A DNA stretch of 64,000 nt from Coriobacteriaceae bacterium (GCA_902364645.1 CABJEP010000003.1:1-64000), one strand, 5' to 3'; counted from the first letter of the stretch, positions 8,601 through 17,494 are shown. Notes: generated by a model from the sequence alone, not told the origin. Translations and numbers: made by a program.

Positions 8601-11600
8601 AGGTCGACGGCACCGTGTTCGCCGTGGGTGATGCGGCCGAGTTCACGCACACCGACCTCGCCTACAATAGCAAGCACACCTACCAGATTCGTTCGCGCAA
8701 CGCCGAGGGCTACTCCGCCTGGAGCGATGTGCTCGAGGCGAACTCCGCACTCGATCCGTGGCGGAACGTCCCCGACGCCGAGCAAATCACCTGGGAGGGC
8801 TCACTTTACGGCAGCCATAAGGCCGAGCTCGCCTTCGACCATGAGTTCCAGTCGGGCGACGGCGGTTTCCACTCCGGTGGCAACGATCTGGGCAAGGCGC
8901 TTACCGTTGACTATGGACGCGCTTACAAGCTCGATAAGCTCGAGTACTATCCGCGCGATGACGCCGGCAACGGCACTGTGACCAAGATGCGTGTTGAGAC
9001 GAGTCTCGATGGCGTCCACTGGACGAGCCAGGAGGTCGATTGGGCACGTTCCGCTGATTGTAAGACGGTAGCGTTTGACGGCACCGTGGCCGCCCGTTAC
9101 GTGCGCATGACACCGCTCGCCTCGGTCGGCAATTTCTTCTCCGCGTCCGAGATTGCCATCTACAAGACCGACGGCACGGATGGCTTCGCCGTGGGCTCCA
9201 ACCTCAACAAGGCCACGATCTCCGACGGAGACTACTCCAACATGAAGAACTATCTGGGCCTCGAGAATCGCGAGCCCGATACCCCGACGTTCGGTTCGCA
9301 GATCCGCGACCACTTCGCCGACCTCAACGATAACGGCGTTTACGACGTCTACGATTACTCGTTCACCATGGCGGGTCTTGACGGCGGCACTAAACAAAAG
9401 GGCAAGGTCGCAGGTTCGCTCGCGGTGATTCCGAGCAAGACCGAGGTCGAGGCCGGTGATGAGATCACCGTTGATGTCTATGCGGCCGACGCCAAGAACG
9501 TCAACGCCCTGGGCGCTCTCGTCAACTTCAAGAGCGACCAGTTCGAGTTTGTGTCCGAGAGCATCGCGCAGGACGGCTCGACTGCCGGCATGGAGAACCT
9601 GTCTCGCGAGAAGGTCCAGTTCGCGGACAGAACGCAGACTATCAATCTCGCCTTTGCCAACCGCGGCGATGGCAAGCTCTACAACGGTACCGGCGCGGTG
9701 GCGAGTTTCAAGCTCAAGGCCAAGACCGCCGGCAAGGTCGAACTGCCCTCGACATCTTGGCTCATCGGTCCGGCATGCGACGCACTTGAGTTTGCGAGCG
9801 ACGGCACGGTGACGATGCCGGATGTTCCTCAGCCAACGGTCGCCGAGTACGGTCAGGACGCCTTCAACATCACGATGACCAACGATGAGCTCACGACCGA
9901 CGACGGGACCAACGTCGAGAAACTTATCCAGCAGAAGAGCTATAACGCGCTGTTCGATAATAACGAGGGCGACAACGGCTTTGAGTTCCTATGGAACTGG
10001 AGCGGCAACTGGGACAGCGAGGGTAAGCTTCCGAGTTACGTGAAGCTTCCCACCACGATGACATTCGCATTTAAGACGCCGTCGAAACTCGATAGTGTCG
10101 AGGTCGTTAACCGCAACGGTGGCAACGGAACCGTGCAGAAGATCAAGGCTGTCGTGACGTTCGAGGATGGCTCGACCCAAGAGTTCGCGGGCGGGGAGTA
10201 CGATTCCTTCCTGGCTCGCTACGCCTTTGACCTCTCTGCCGAGAACAAGGGCAAGAAGGCGACCAAGGTCGAGGTCACGCCGCTTGAGGCATCGGGTGAC
10301 CAGATGCTCACACTGCGTGAGGTCAACTTCAACTACACGCAGGGTGTCGAGGCCATCGAGGGTGTCGAGCTAGGCAAGAACCAGACCGAGTTCTTTGAAG
10401 GCGACATTACGCCCGTCGACGCCAAGGCTACGCCTGAGAGCGCTGGCTACCCCTATGTGACGGTCGAGAGCTCCGACCCCTCTGTGGTAAGCGTCTCCGC
10501 TGTTCAGGCTGGCGATAGCGTGAGCTACTACCTGCGTGCCAACAAGGCCGGCAAGGCAAAGATCACGGTGGCGTCGGTACTCGACCCCTCCAAGACCGCA
10601 TCCTATGAGGTCGAGGTCAAGGCTGGTGTCGATACCTCTGCGCTCGTAGCAGCGCTTTCCAAGGCCGCGGGCTACAGCGAGTCCGTCTACACCAAGGATT
10701 CCTATGCAGCTCTCACCACTGCGGTCGAGGCGGCTCAGAAGCTCCTCGACAGCGGCCAGGGCAGCTATAGCAAGAAGGATGTCGCAGACGCCACAGCCAA
10801 GATCGAGAAGGCAATCGACGGCCTCAAGATGCGCCCTGTCGATGAGAAGATTCTCATCAACACGCCCGAGAACCGCAAGAACGTCAAGGTGGCCGGCTTC
10901 TCGAGTGAGGCCGACTACGAGGGCAGCAACGCCGTCAACGCTCTCGACGGCGACGAGCGGACGCTTTGGCACAGCGACTGGGCCCATGGGACCGGTATGC
11001 CCCAGTATCTGAGTGTCGACCTGGGCCGCGACTACGATCTCACCGACGTTACATTCCTGCCGCGCCAGGACGGCGGCACTAACGGCGATATCTTCGAGGC
11101 CGAGATACTGGTCTCCGACACTGCCGACGGTTATGAGAAGGGCACCGCCGCGTCGATGGGTACGTTCGCCTTCGACAACGATGGCCGCGTGCTCACCGAC
11201 CGTGGCGACTGGAAACAGATGAGCTTTGGCGCCGCGCGCGGTCGCTACGTGACCGTCAAGGTGATTCACGCCGGCGGGGGCGACGTTGATGCCTACTGCA
11301 GCATGGCGGAGCTCAAGTTCTACGGTACGGCCGTCCCCGATCCGGTGGCGAAGGATGATCTCACTGCCGCGATCGAAAAGGTTGATGCCGAGCTTGCCGC
11401 CGGCGACCTCAAGGCCGGCGACTACACCGAGGCCTCCTGGACGGCGCTCGAGAACGCCCTGGCGAGCGCCCGCGCCATCTTGAGCGACGAGGATGCCACG
11501 CAGGACGAGGTCGACCAGGCGCTCAGGGCGCTCGAGAGCGCCCGCGACGCGCTCGAGAAGACCCCGGTGGTCCCGGTCGAGAATCCGACTAAGAAGCAGC

Positions 11601-12016
11601 TCAAGGCCCTGGTCAAGCAGGCGAAGGAGACTGACACCAGGGGCAAGACGGCCGAGTCTGTCAAGGCCCTGACGGATGCCATTACCTACGCCGAGGGCGT
11701 CTTGGGTGATGAGAATGCTTCCGACACCCAGATCCAGGCGGCCTATAGCCAGCTCAAGCTGGCCATTGAGAGCCTCAAGGATGCCGATTCCAGCAACCAG
11801 GGCGGCTCGGGCAACCAGGGTTCCGGCAATGGCTCGAACGGCGGCAACCAGGCGGGCAAGCCCGCAGGCGACAAGGCCCAGGGCAGCAAGAAGAACGGTT
11901 CGGCGATTCCCAATACCGGAGACCAGACGGCGGCGACCGTCGCGACCGTCGGTGGTCTTGGCGCCATCATCGCCGCGATCGGCGCTTTCTTCCATCGTCG
12001 CAGCAAGGCTAAGTAG
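5603..12016 (+). CDS. Giant wall-anchored multimodular GH31 glycosidase
   Basis: This 2137-aa protein has a signal peptide (1-35) and a GH31 module (N-terminal sheet about 60-260, barrel about 270-700). The candidate nucleophile is Asp480 in LKTDVAWVGSGYSFG and a candidate acid/base lies in GSDMDG (Asp561/563). Next come FN3 (about 968-1050), an F5/8 discoidin/CBM32 module (1055-1187), a dockerin-like calcium loop (from Asp1240, DLNDNGVYDVYD), a cohesin-like module (1271-1408), a second discoidin-like module (1423-1580), Ig-like (1583-1673), FIVAR (1680-1746), F5/8 (1750-1909) and two FIVARs (1916-2061). A Gly/Asn/Ser linker leads to the sorting signal IPNTG (2102), a helix and RRSKAK. I use ATG 5603 (AAAGGAG upstream), not the longer frame through the G-tract. 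GH31 cleaves alpha-glycosides; this module set recalls clostridial mucin-acting enzymes, but the substrate is inferred. Confidence 0.9.
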   Translation: MRRNSIFTKRWVKGSAVLVATAATLVFANPQQAIATPLKGVDSATVSQSASNVVDIDFADGIKGRITFLEDGIFRYNVDPKGEFSEYATPRSKSHTAKIQAQPDTSDTYSKPSATVADKGDTIEITGGKATVILDKATGKMSIKSGDRVVVSESASLDLDKKGTVQTLAKEKSENFFGGGTQNGRFLHTNQTIAISNTNNWTDGGVASPNPFYWTSDGYGVLRNTFAEGSYDFGSTDSSTVTTLHSENEFDAYYFVATNEGASNVATEMLQDYYKVTGNPVLLPEYGFYLGHLNAYNRDGWSTTSGQKKWETKGSKSSSEKGDVKYESGMSTGYKLDGTLAAETLNGEGPTVDTENMKATDFDRQFSARQVIDDYEDSDMPLGWFLPNDGYGAGYGQNGYYKTGGVNSDGASSADRLNAVRANVDNLKKFTEYANSKGVSTGLWTQSNLEPDSNPETPWHLLRDFDAEVKTGGITTLKTDVAWVGSGYSFGLNGIKTAYDTVTTGANKRPNIITLDGWAGTQRFGGIWTGDQYGGNWEYIRFHIPTYIGQSLSGNPNIGSDMDGIFGGDPIISARDYQWKTFTPSMLDMDGWGTYRKSPMTHGDPYTGISRFYLKLKAQLMPYIYTSAASAANIDTGNGDAGLPMIRAMLLSDNSEYAASTSTQYQYMFGENFLVAPVYQDTQADENGNDIRNGIYLPNYGTDENPTIWIDYFSGKQYRGGQVLNNYEAPLWKLPLFVKANAIVPMYAENNNPEAVSDTNTKGTDRSQRIVEFFATEGDGTFTQYEDDGSSIENNTTEDDSYGTIDNISYGEHVSTVYRSKAAGGTATFTAEASQGGYNGYDSNRTTTFVANVSAKPMSVVAKNGGSALNVVEVDSQETFDTATPEAGQAVYFYSETPNLNHYGSDVDGTEAERGESFNNTKITTNPKVYVKFAKTDVAAAAQTLELGGFVNADATLTADRLNESLSAPTNLAAPEDVTTPTSIKLTWGKVDGATSYDLKVDGTVFAVGDAAEFTHTDLAYNSKHTYQIRSRNAEGYSAWSDVLEANSALDPWRNVPDAEQITWEGSLYGSHKAELAFDHEFQSGDGGFHSGGNDLGKALTVDYGRAYKLDKLEYYPRDDAGNGTVTKMRVETSLDGVHWTSQEVDWARSADCKTVAFDGTVAARYVRMTPLASVGNFFSASEIAIYKTDGTDGFAVGSNLNKATISDGDYSNMKNYLGLENREPDTPTFGSQIRDHFADLNDNGVYDVYDYSFTMAGLDGGTKQKGKVAGSLAVIPSKTEVEAGDEITVDVYAADAKNVNALGALVNFKSDQFEFVSESIAQDGSTAGMENLSREKVQFADRTQTINLAFANRGDGKLYNGTGAVASFKLKAKTAGKVELPSTSWLIGPACDALEFASDGTVTMPDVPQPTVAEYGQDAFNITMTNDELTTDDGTNVEKLIQQKSYNALFDNNEGDNGFEFLWNWSGNWDSEGKLPSYVKLPTTMTFAFKTPSKLDSVEVVNRNGGNGTVQKIKAVVTFEDGSTQEFAGGEYDSFLARYAFDLSAENKGKKATKVEVTPLEASGDQMLTLREVNFNYTQGVEAIEGVELGKNQTEFFEGDITPVDAKATPESAGYPYVTVESSDPSVVSVSAVQAGDSVSYYLRANKAGKAKITVASVLDPSKTASYEVEVKAGVDTSALVAALSKAAGYSESVYTKDSYAALTTAVEAAQKLLDSGQGSYSKKDVADATAKIEKAIDGLKMRPVDEKILINTPENRKNVKVAGFSSEADYEGSNAVNALDGDERTLWHSDWAHGTGMPQYLSVDLGRDYDLTDVTFLPRQDGGTNGDIFEAEILVSDTADGYEKGTAASMGTFAFDNDGRVLTDRGDWKQMSFGAARGRYVTVKVIHAGGGDVDAYCSMAELKFYGTAVPDPVAKDDLTAAIEKVDAELAAGDLKAGDYTEASWTALENALASARAILSDEDATQDEVDQALRALESARDALEKTPVVPVENPTKKQLKALVKQAKETDTRGKTAESVKALTDAITYAEGVLGDENASDTQIQAAYSQLKLAIESLKDADSSNQGGSGNQGSGNGSNGGNQAGKPAGDKAQGSKKNGSAIPNTGDQTAATVATVGGLGAIIAAIGAFFHRRSKAK

Positions 12017-12036
12017 CCCCAGCAACAGCTAAGCAA

Positions 12037-12078
12037 GCGTGCCCGCCGTCCCACCCAAGGACGGTGGGCACGCTTTTT
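12037..12078 (+). terminator. Terminator of the GH31 gene
   Basis: A 15-bp stem with one G-T wobble (12037-12051 with 12059-12073) is followed by five T. It lies 20 bases after the GH31 stop. Confidence 0.85.
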
Positions 12079-12233
12079 GAATGTAGGCAGAAAGCTCCGA
12101 CCCTTCGGCCTTAATCTCGCAAAGCGTTCCGTCTCCCGCCGAACACATCAGCATCGGCGGCTATACTTGAATTATTTGCAGTTAAGGGTCGCGGATTGGC
12201 CGCGTCACCGCTCTCAACAGGAGGTCTTTGTTT

Positions 12234-12698
12234 ATGGCAGATCAAAAGCCGGTTGTCGGGATCATCATGGGCTCCAAGTCCGATCTGGGTGTTATGGAAG
12301 GCTGCACCGCCGAGCTCGAGGCGCTCGGTGTGCCCTATGAGCTCGTCATTGCGAGCGCACACCGCACACCGGCGAAGGTCCACGAGTGGGCTTCGACTGC
12401 TGCCGATCGCGGTATCAAAGTGATTATCGCCGCCGCCGGCAAGGCCGCTCACCTGGGTGGTGTCGTGGCCGCCTTTACGCCGCTGCCGGTTATCGGCGTA
12501 CCTATGAAGACGAGTGACCTGGGCGGTATGGATTCGCTGCTGTCGATGGTGCAGATGCCTTCGGGCGTGCCCGTGGCCTGCGTTGCCATCAACGGCGCCA
12601 AGAACGCCGCCATTTACGCCACGCAGATTCTGGGCGCATGCGACCCCGAGTACCGCAAGGTTATCGAGAAGATGAAGCAGGAGATGGCCGACGCCTAG
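12234..12698 (+). CDS. purE: N5-carboxyaminoimidazole ribonucleotide mutase, class I PurE
   Basis: This 154-aa enzyme converts N5-CAIR to CAIR in purine synthesis. Family motifs are present in order: GIIMGSKSDLGVM near the N-terminus, the catalytic SAHRTP, and GKAAHLGGVVA followed by PVIGVPM. Length fits the family (about 160). I use ATG 12234, with AGGAGG 8 bases upstream, rather than the in-frame TTG at 12228. A possible -10 box TATACT lies at 12162-12167. It precedes the sortase gene on the same strand with a 35-base gap and may share its transcript. Other purine genes (purF, purM, purN) lie 3-6 kb downstream. Confidence 0.96.
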   Translation: MADQKPVVGIIMGSKSDLGVMEGCTAELEALGVPYELVIASAHRTPAKVHEWASTAADRGIKVIIAAAGKAAHLGGVVAAFTPLPVIGVPMKTSDLGGMDSLLSMVQMPSGVPVACVAINGAKNAAIYATQILGACDPEYRKVIEKMKQEMADA

Positions 12699-12733
12699 GC
12701 GTTCCGCCGTTTCACCGCAGTATAAGGAGAGCC

Positions 12734-13732
12734 ATGTCCGATTATCAGGGAAAACGATTCAAGGCTTCTCAGATTCCCGATCCGTCGAAGCCGGGTGCTG
12801 CCCATGCGGCACAGCAGGGTCGGACATCCTCTCCTCAGCAGCCGCGCGCGCCGCGCCCCGTGACACCGGCGACGCATCGTCGACAGGACGCGCCGGCCGC
12901 ATATCGACCTTCATCTTATAGCACCGCTAAGAAGCCGCCCCGGTCTTCATCGCATGCCACGCCGTCGGATTACACCGAGTCGCCGCGTAAAAAGCGCCGC
13001 TCCATCATTCCTATTCTGCTCATCATCGTGGGCATCGGTCTGATTGTTGCCGCCGCTGCCATCTTTATCAATGCCCAGATTGGCTATAAGCAGGCGAGCG
13101 ATTCGTATCAGAAAATCGAGAAGCAATATGTAAGCGATAAGGACGCCAGCGGCGTGCCGATTATCGACTTTGATGCACTTGCTCAGACGAACCCCGAGAT
13201 TGTGGGTTGGATTTACGTGCCGGGAACCAACATCAACTATCCCGTGGTGCAGACCAACAACAACTCCAAATACCTCAACACGCTGTTCGATGGCACGTCT
13301 AACGCCTCGGGTGCCATCTTCTTGGATAGCGATGACACCGCGCCGGGAATGGTCGACCAGCAGACCACGATCTACGGCCACCATATGAACGATGGGTCGA
13401 TGTTCAACGTGATTTCGGATACGACTGACCAGGCAACGTTCGATAGCGTTGAATATGTGTACTACATCACGCGCGATGCGACGTATAAGTTGCGTCCGCT
13501 GGCGACCAAGGTGGTCGAGGACACGTATGCCAAGGCGCGCACGACCAATTTTGAGGGCGACGACGGACTCAAGAACTACCTGTCCGAGATGCTCGACGGC
13601 GCTTCTGCCGTGGCGAGTGATGCCACCGATCGTGCCGCTTCGGCAACTAAGGTTGTAACGCTTGTGACCTGTCGTTCGCTGTCGCTGAGCAACACACGCG
13701 CCGTCATGGTACTCACGCCGGTCGAGGAATAA
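12734..13732 (+). CDS. srtB: Class B sortase
   Basis: This 332-aa membrane transpeptidase joins sorting-signal proteins to the wall or to pilus subunits. It has a long Pro/Arg/Lys-rich cytosolic N-terminus (1-90), one transmembrane helix (about 95-118) and a sortase barrel. Catalytic residues are visible: His216 in YGHHMNDGSMF, Cys313 in LVTCRS and Arg322 in SNTRAVM. The GHHM...SMF pattern and the helix before the TLVTC strand fit class B. ATG 12734 has AAGGAG upstream. It lies just after the GH31 protein with IPNTG and is the only sortase in the window. Whether it handles GH31 or the adhesins is not shown; class A enzymes normally do bulk anchoring. Confidence 0.93.
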   Translation: MSDYQGKRFKASQIPDPSKPGAAHAAQQGRTSSPQQPRAPRPVTPATHRRQDAPAAYRPSSYSTAKKPPRSSSHATPSDYTESPRKKRRSIIPILLIIVGIGLIVAAAAIFINAQIGYKQASDSYQKIEKQYVSDKDASGVPIIDFDALAQTNPEIVGWIYVPGTNINYPVVQTNNNSKYLNTLFDGTSNASGAIFLDSDDTAPGMVDQQTTIYGHHMNDGSMFNVISDTTDQATFDSVEYVYYITRDATYKLRPLATKVVEDTYAKARTTNFEGDDGLKNYLSEMLDGASAVASDATDRAASATKVVTLVTCRSLSLSNTRAVMVLTPVEE

Positions 13733-13796
13733 GTTGTTCGAGAGTAGCTAAAAAGGCCCCGTCCCAAATTGGCTACTCGACGACGGTAAGGGAGAA

Positions 13797-14216
13797 ATGA
13801 TGCTCGAGAGTGGCAAATTGATGCCTTCGATTGATGCTTGGCTGCGCGAGGCCAAGGCCGATGCTTCGGCGGCAGGCTGTGGGATGTATCTGACGCATAA
13901 CGGTGTGGTGCGCGCGACGCCCAAGGCTGAGGTGCGCGGAGTCGAGACCGATGGCGTGGCGCCTGGGCATAAGGTGGGCGGCATGGTGTTTGGCTTCGAT
14001 GCTCAGAAGGTGCAGGCTGCTATCGAGGCGACGCGTGCGATGCCGGGTATCGGCTATGTGCGTGTGTGGCTGGCAAGCGGCGAGCTTGCCGTAGGTGACG
14101 ACATCATGCTCGTGCTCATCGGCGGGGACATTCGCCCGCACGTGGTCGATGCGCTGCAGGCGCTCGTTGGCACCATTAAGAACGAATGCGTGAGTGAGGT
14201 CGAGCGCGAGGCGTAG
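13797..14216 (+). CDS. MoaE-like protein (molybdopterin synthase large subunit family)
   Basis: This 139-aa protein resembles MoaE, the catalytic subunit that adds sulfur to precursor Z in molybdopterin synthesis. Supporting segments are a GxxLTHNGVVR stretch near residue 30 and IGYVRVWLASGELAVGDD...GGDIRPHVVDALQALVGTIK, which matches the C-terminal half of MoaE. The usual PxWKxE end motif is missing: the protein stops at KNECVSEVEREA. No other moa or mog gene is in the window. It may be a divergent MoaE or a relative with another role. ATG 13797 and 13800 are both possible after GGGAGAA. Confidence 0.6.
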   Translation: MMLESGKLMPSIDAWLREAKADASAAGCGMYLTHNGVVRATPKAEVRGVETDGVAPGHKVGGMVFGFDAQKVQAAIEATRAMPGIGYVRVWLASGELAVGDDIMLVLIGGDIRPHVVDALQALVGTIKNECVSEVEREA

Positions 14217-14246
14217 AGGCTTGCGTCGATAGAAGGATCGTTTATA

Positions 14247-14285
14247 AAAATGCCCACCGGTACGTGTGATACCGGCGGGCATTTT
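14247..14285. terminator. Bidirectional terminator between convergent genes
   Basis: A 16-bp stem with one mismatch (14247-14262 with 14270-14285) has A-runs on its left and T-runs on its right, so it can end both the MoaE-like gene and the minus-strand membrane-protein gene. Confidence 0.8.
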
Positions 14286-14306
14286 GCGTTTTGGGCGCGG
14301 TGGGCG

Positions 14307-15536
14307 CTACACGCGCGTCGCATCCTTGGGGCTCATGGTCATGCTCTGGAAGCGGTTTTCCATGTACTCGTTATCGAAGTGCTCTCCGTAGAACTGTGCG
14401 ACGGGAATGTCCGGCTCCGTGCCGTTAACGCGCTGGTACCAGTAGTCGAGCGACTGCAGCGTCATGACGCCGTCGACCAGCATGATAACGGTAAAGATGA
14501 CGGTGGCCGAGTAGCGGCTCTTCCAGGGGATCTTGTTGATAAGCTTAAGCAGCCTCGGCAGCAGCAGCTTGATCCAGATGAGGCCGCCCAGGCCCCACAG
14601 GCAGGCGAAGCCCGTGCAGGTGCGTCCGCCCGTGAGGACCACGAGCGGATCGGGCAAACCGAACAGCGTTATGTGCGAGTAGCTCCACGAGACCACGCCA
14701 AACGCGGTCTGCATAAACCAGCCCACGAACACCTCAAAGCTGGCGCCGAGCAGGGCGCTCACCAGGAAAATGATGATGGGGTTCTTTTTGTAGAAGCGGT
14801 TAAGCACCATGGTCATGAGCACGGCGCCAAATCCGTAGATGGGGCTGAAGGGGCCAAACAGCATGCCGGCGCGGTTCTGATAGACGCCCGGGTCGTCGAC
14901 CGTCATGTGCCAGATGTCCTCGGCGATCAGGCCGAGTATGCAGCAGACAAAGAACACCCAGAACAGGTTGAAGTAGTTGAGCTTGATGTAGCCCTCGCCG
15001 GTTTCATCGCGGCCGAGCATGCCCTCGGCGGCGGCGTCGCGGTCGAGCATCTCCTGCAGGCGGCGCTGCAGTTCGCGCTCCTGACGCAGCGTGGGGTCGA
15101 CGGTTGCCGAAAGTGCAACAAGGATGCCGAGCTGGATCGCGGGACGCAGCAGGAAGGGCCCGATGCCCTGGAGCATCACGTCGACCAAAAGCTCGACGAC
15201 GGTGAATGCAATAAGGATGTAGGACAGGCGGGCGGCGTTGCGGCGCTGGTTTTTGATAAGGTCCAGGCCAAAGATGATTAGGATGACGGCACTTGCCGCA
15301 GAGAGCATGATGCCGGCGACGATAAGGCCGACTGCGACGAGCGTGTTGTCGCCGAGCTTTTCGGTGGCGTTGCCGTTAACAAGTGCCGTGATGACCTGCC
15401 ACATAAAGGCAGCGACCGACGGGAGCGTGCCCACGCCGGAAAGGATGCACAGGACGGCGTACACCTTAATGATGAGGGGAATCTTCTTGACCTCTGTGGC
15501 GCTGGGGACGCTGGGGTCGAGTTCGTTTCGATCCAT
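14307..15536 (-). CDS. Polytopic membrane protein, putative ABC-type permease (CmpB-like)
   Basis: This 409-aa protein has about eight hydrophobic segments. The N-terminal half (20-170) has four helices and a coiled stretch rich in Glu, Arg and Gln (about 165-190). The C-terminal half (200-380) matches the PF06541-type putative ABC transporter permease family, with LFWVFFVCCILGLIAEDIWH, GPFSPIYGFGAVLM and a conserved WSY segment. No ATPase gene is beside it, so the transporter label is nominal and substrate unknown. It is convergent with the MoaE-like gene and divergent from purF across a 287-base gap. Confidence 0.75.
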   Translation of the reverse strand: MDRNELDPSVPSATEVKKIPLIIKVYAVLCILSGVGTLPSVAAFMWQVITALVNGNATEKLGDNTLVAVGLIVAGIMLSAASAVILIIFGLDLIKNQRRNAARLSYILIAFTVVELLVDVMLQGIGPFLLRPAIQLGILVALSATVDPTLRQERELQRRLQEMLDRDAAAEGMLGRDETGEGYIKLNYFNLFWVFFVCCILGLIAEDIWHMTVDDPGVYQNRAGMLFGPFSPIYGFGAVLMTMVLNRFYKKNPIIIFLVSALLGASFEVFVGWFMQTAFGVVSWSYSHITLFGLPDPLVVLTGGRTCTGFACLWGLGGLIWIKLLLPRLLKLINKIPWKSRYSATVIFTVIMLVDGVMTLQSLDYWYQRVNGTEPDIPVAQFYGEHFDNEYMENRFQSMTMSPKDATRV

Positions 15537-15775
15537 ACAGAACCTTTCTCGCTTTGTTGTAGGTTATAAGGATACGCCGCCGACCTGCCAAAAGACAGGA
15601 CGAACGTCCCAATTGCAACTTTGTAATCCCCAACGGTGGACGCGGCGGCCATCTGGGGGGCGCGGGCGCTTGCACTGGACAGACCGATAAAATGTTTGGC
15701 AACAAAACTGATTATTAGCTCGGTGGGCTTTTAAAAAGCGCTGTTCATGCGCGGGAGTGCTTGTCTTGCCGTGCG

Positions 15776-15781
15776 TATAAT
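15776..15781 (+). promoter_or_regulatory. purF: Candidate -10 box of the purF promoter
   Basis: A consensus TATAAT lies 43 bases before the purF start in the gap between divergent genes. No good -35 box is seen at the usual distance, so the call rests on the -10 alone. Confidence 0.4.
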
Positions 15782-15823
15782 AGGGCAGGTAACGCCAAAA
15801 ATACGAGGCTCTGAGGGGATACC

Positions 15824-17494
15824 ATGTCTCAAGAAACCATCCGCGCGGCCGAGCGTGCCGCGGGACAGGTGAACACCATGTCGACGTATGATCCGGACTC
15901 CGACCAGCTGCATGAGGAATGTGGCATTTTCGGCGTATGGGCGCCCGATCGCGACGTGGCTCGACTGACGTACTTTGGCCTGCGTGCGCTGCAGCACCGT
16001 GGCCAGGAATCGGCTGGAATCGCCGTGGGTGACGGCGGCACGGTTATGGTCCGCAAAGATCTGGGCCTGCTCGACCGCGTGTTCTCCAACGCCGACCTGT
16101 CGACGCTCTCCGGCCAGCTGGCCGTGGGTCATGTGCGCTACGGCACTGCCGGCGCCAAGAGCTGGGAAGCCTCTCAGCCGCACCTCTCTACCATCAATAG
16201 CGTCATTATCGCGCTCGCGCACAACGGCACCCTCGTCAACACCGACGAGCTGCGCCGTCAGCTGATCGAGCTGGGCGTGCCGTTCCTCTCCAATTCGGAT
16301 TCCGAGGTCGCGACCAAGCTTATCGGCTACTTTACCCAGCGTACGGGCCACCTGCGCGAGGGTATTCGCAAGACCATGGAGCTCGTGCGCGGCGGCTACG
16401 CCATGACGCTCATCAACGAGCAGGCGCTCTACGCATTCCGCGATCCACACGGCATTCGCCCGCTCGTGCTGGGCAAGCTGGTGGACGAGGGTCTGGACCA
16501 GGCCGATGCCGCAGCCGTTTCGCAGCTGCCGTCGCAGGACGGCGCCGCGACGGTCGACTCCGCCGTCCGTGTCACGCGCGCCGGCGGCTGGGTCGTTGCT
16601 TCCGAGACCTGCGCACTCGACATCGTGGGTGCCGAGTACGTCCGTGACGTCCGTCCCGGCGAGATCTTGCGCATCAGCGCCGAGGGCCTGGTATCCGAGC
16701 AGGGCGTGCCTGCAGCCGAAGAGCCCGCCAACTGCATCTTTGAGCAGGTCTACTTTGCCCGTCCCGACTCCATCATGAACGGCAAGAGCGTCTATGCCTG
16801 CCGTTACGACATGGGTCGTCAGCTGGCACATGAGGAGCCTGTCGAGGCCGACCTGGTCATCGGCGTGCCCGACTCCGGCCTGCCGCCTGCGGAGGGGTAT
16901 TCGCACGAGAGCGGTATTCCCTTTGGCGAGGGCCTTATCAAGAACCGCTACGTGGGCCGTACGTTTATCGAGCCTACGCAGGAGTTGCGCGCCATGGGCG
17001 TGCGTATGAAACTCAACCCGCTGCGCGACAATATCGAGGGCAAGCGCCTGGTCGTCATCGACGACTCCATCGTGCGCGGCACCACCATGGTGCAGCTCGT
17101 CAAGATGCTGCGCAACGCCGGCGCCAAGGAGATTCACATCCGCATCAACTCGCCCGAGGTCATCTGGCCGTGCTTCTACGGTATCGATACCGATGTGCAG
17201 TCGCAGCTTATCAGCGCCAACAAGACGGTCGACGAGATTTGCGAGTATATCGGCGCCGATTCGTTGGCCTTCCTTTCGGTCGAAGGCCTGCTTAAGGTCA
17301 TGCCCAAGGGCGGTTACTGCGATGCGTGCTTTACCGGCCGCTACCCCGTGGCGATTCCCGAGAGCTTTGGCCGCGACAAGTTTATGGAGGGCTTTAAGCC
17401 CCGCAACCTGGACAAGCCGCTGCACTTTGACGACGACGCCGTGGTCGAGAAATACGACGACCGCAGCTGGGAAGAGGAGCACGGCGAGGCCTAA
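15824..17494 (+). CDS. purF: Amidophosphoribosyltransferase (Fe-S type, with propeptide)
   Basis: This 556-aa enzyme makes phosphoribosylamine from PRPP and glutamine, the first step of purine synthesis. Cys33 in HEECGIFGVW is the glutaminase nucleophile after removal of a 32-residue propeptide. The phosphoribosyltransferase motif is LVVIDDSIVRGTT. Cysteines in ANCIFEQVYF, WPCFYGID and CDACFTGRYP fit the 4Fe-4S form known from Bacillus. ATG 15824 has GAGGGG upstream; Met19 is a possible alternative that would shorten the propeptide. purM follows after 157 bases. The stop codon TAA is the first three bases of a dispersed palindrome. Confidence 0.97.
   Translation: MSQETIRAAERAAGQVNTMSTYDPDSDQLHEECGIFGVWAPDRDVARLTYFGLRALQHRGQESAGIAVGDGGTVMVRKDLGLLDRVFSNADLSTLSGQLAVGHVRYGTAGAKSWEASQPHLSTINSVIIALAHNGTLVNTDELRRQLIELGVPFLSNSDSEVATKLIGYFTQRTGHLREGIRKTMELVRGGYAMTLINEQALYAFRDPHGIRPLVLGKLVDEGLDQADAAAVSQLPSQDGAATVDSAVRVTRAGGWVVASETCALDIVGAEYVRDVRPGEILRISAEGLVSEQGVPAAEEPANCIFEQVYFARPDSIMNGKSVYACRYDMGRQLAHEEPVEADLVIGVPDSGLPPAEGYSHESGIPFGEGLIKNRYVGRTFIEPTQELRAMGVRMKLNPLRDNIEGKRLVVIDDSIVRGTTMVQLVKMLRNAGAKEIHIRINSPEVIWPCFYGIDTDVQSQLISANKTVDEICEYIGADSLAFLSVEGLLKVMPKGGYCDACFTGRYPVAIPESFGRDKFMEGFKPRNLDKPLHFDDDAVVEKYDDRSWEEEHGEA

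Noticed and set aside
10370-12025. 551-codon minus-strand reading frame opposite the GH31 gene
   Set aside because: It lies wholly opposite a gene with clear domains and is a product of GC-rich codon use; no ribosome site or family motif.
14250-15281. 343-codon plus-strand frame opposite the membrane protein
   Set aside because: The minus-strand product has clear transmembrane helices and family segments; the other is His/Ala/Gln-rich shadow.
15731-17482. 583-codon minus-strand frame opposite purF
   Set aside because: purF is unmistakable on the plus strand; the antisense translation has no recognisable motif.
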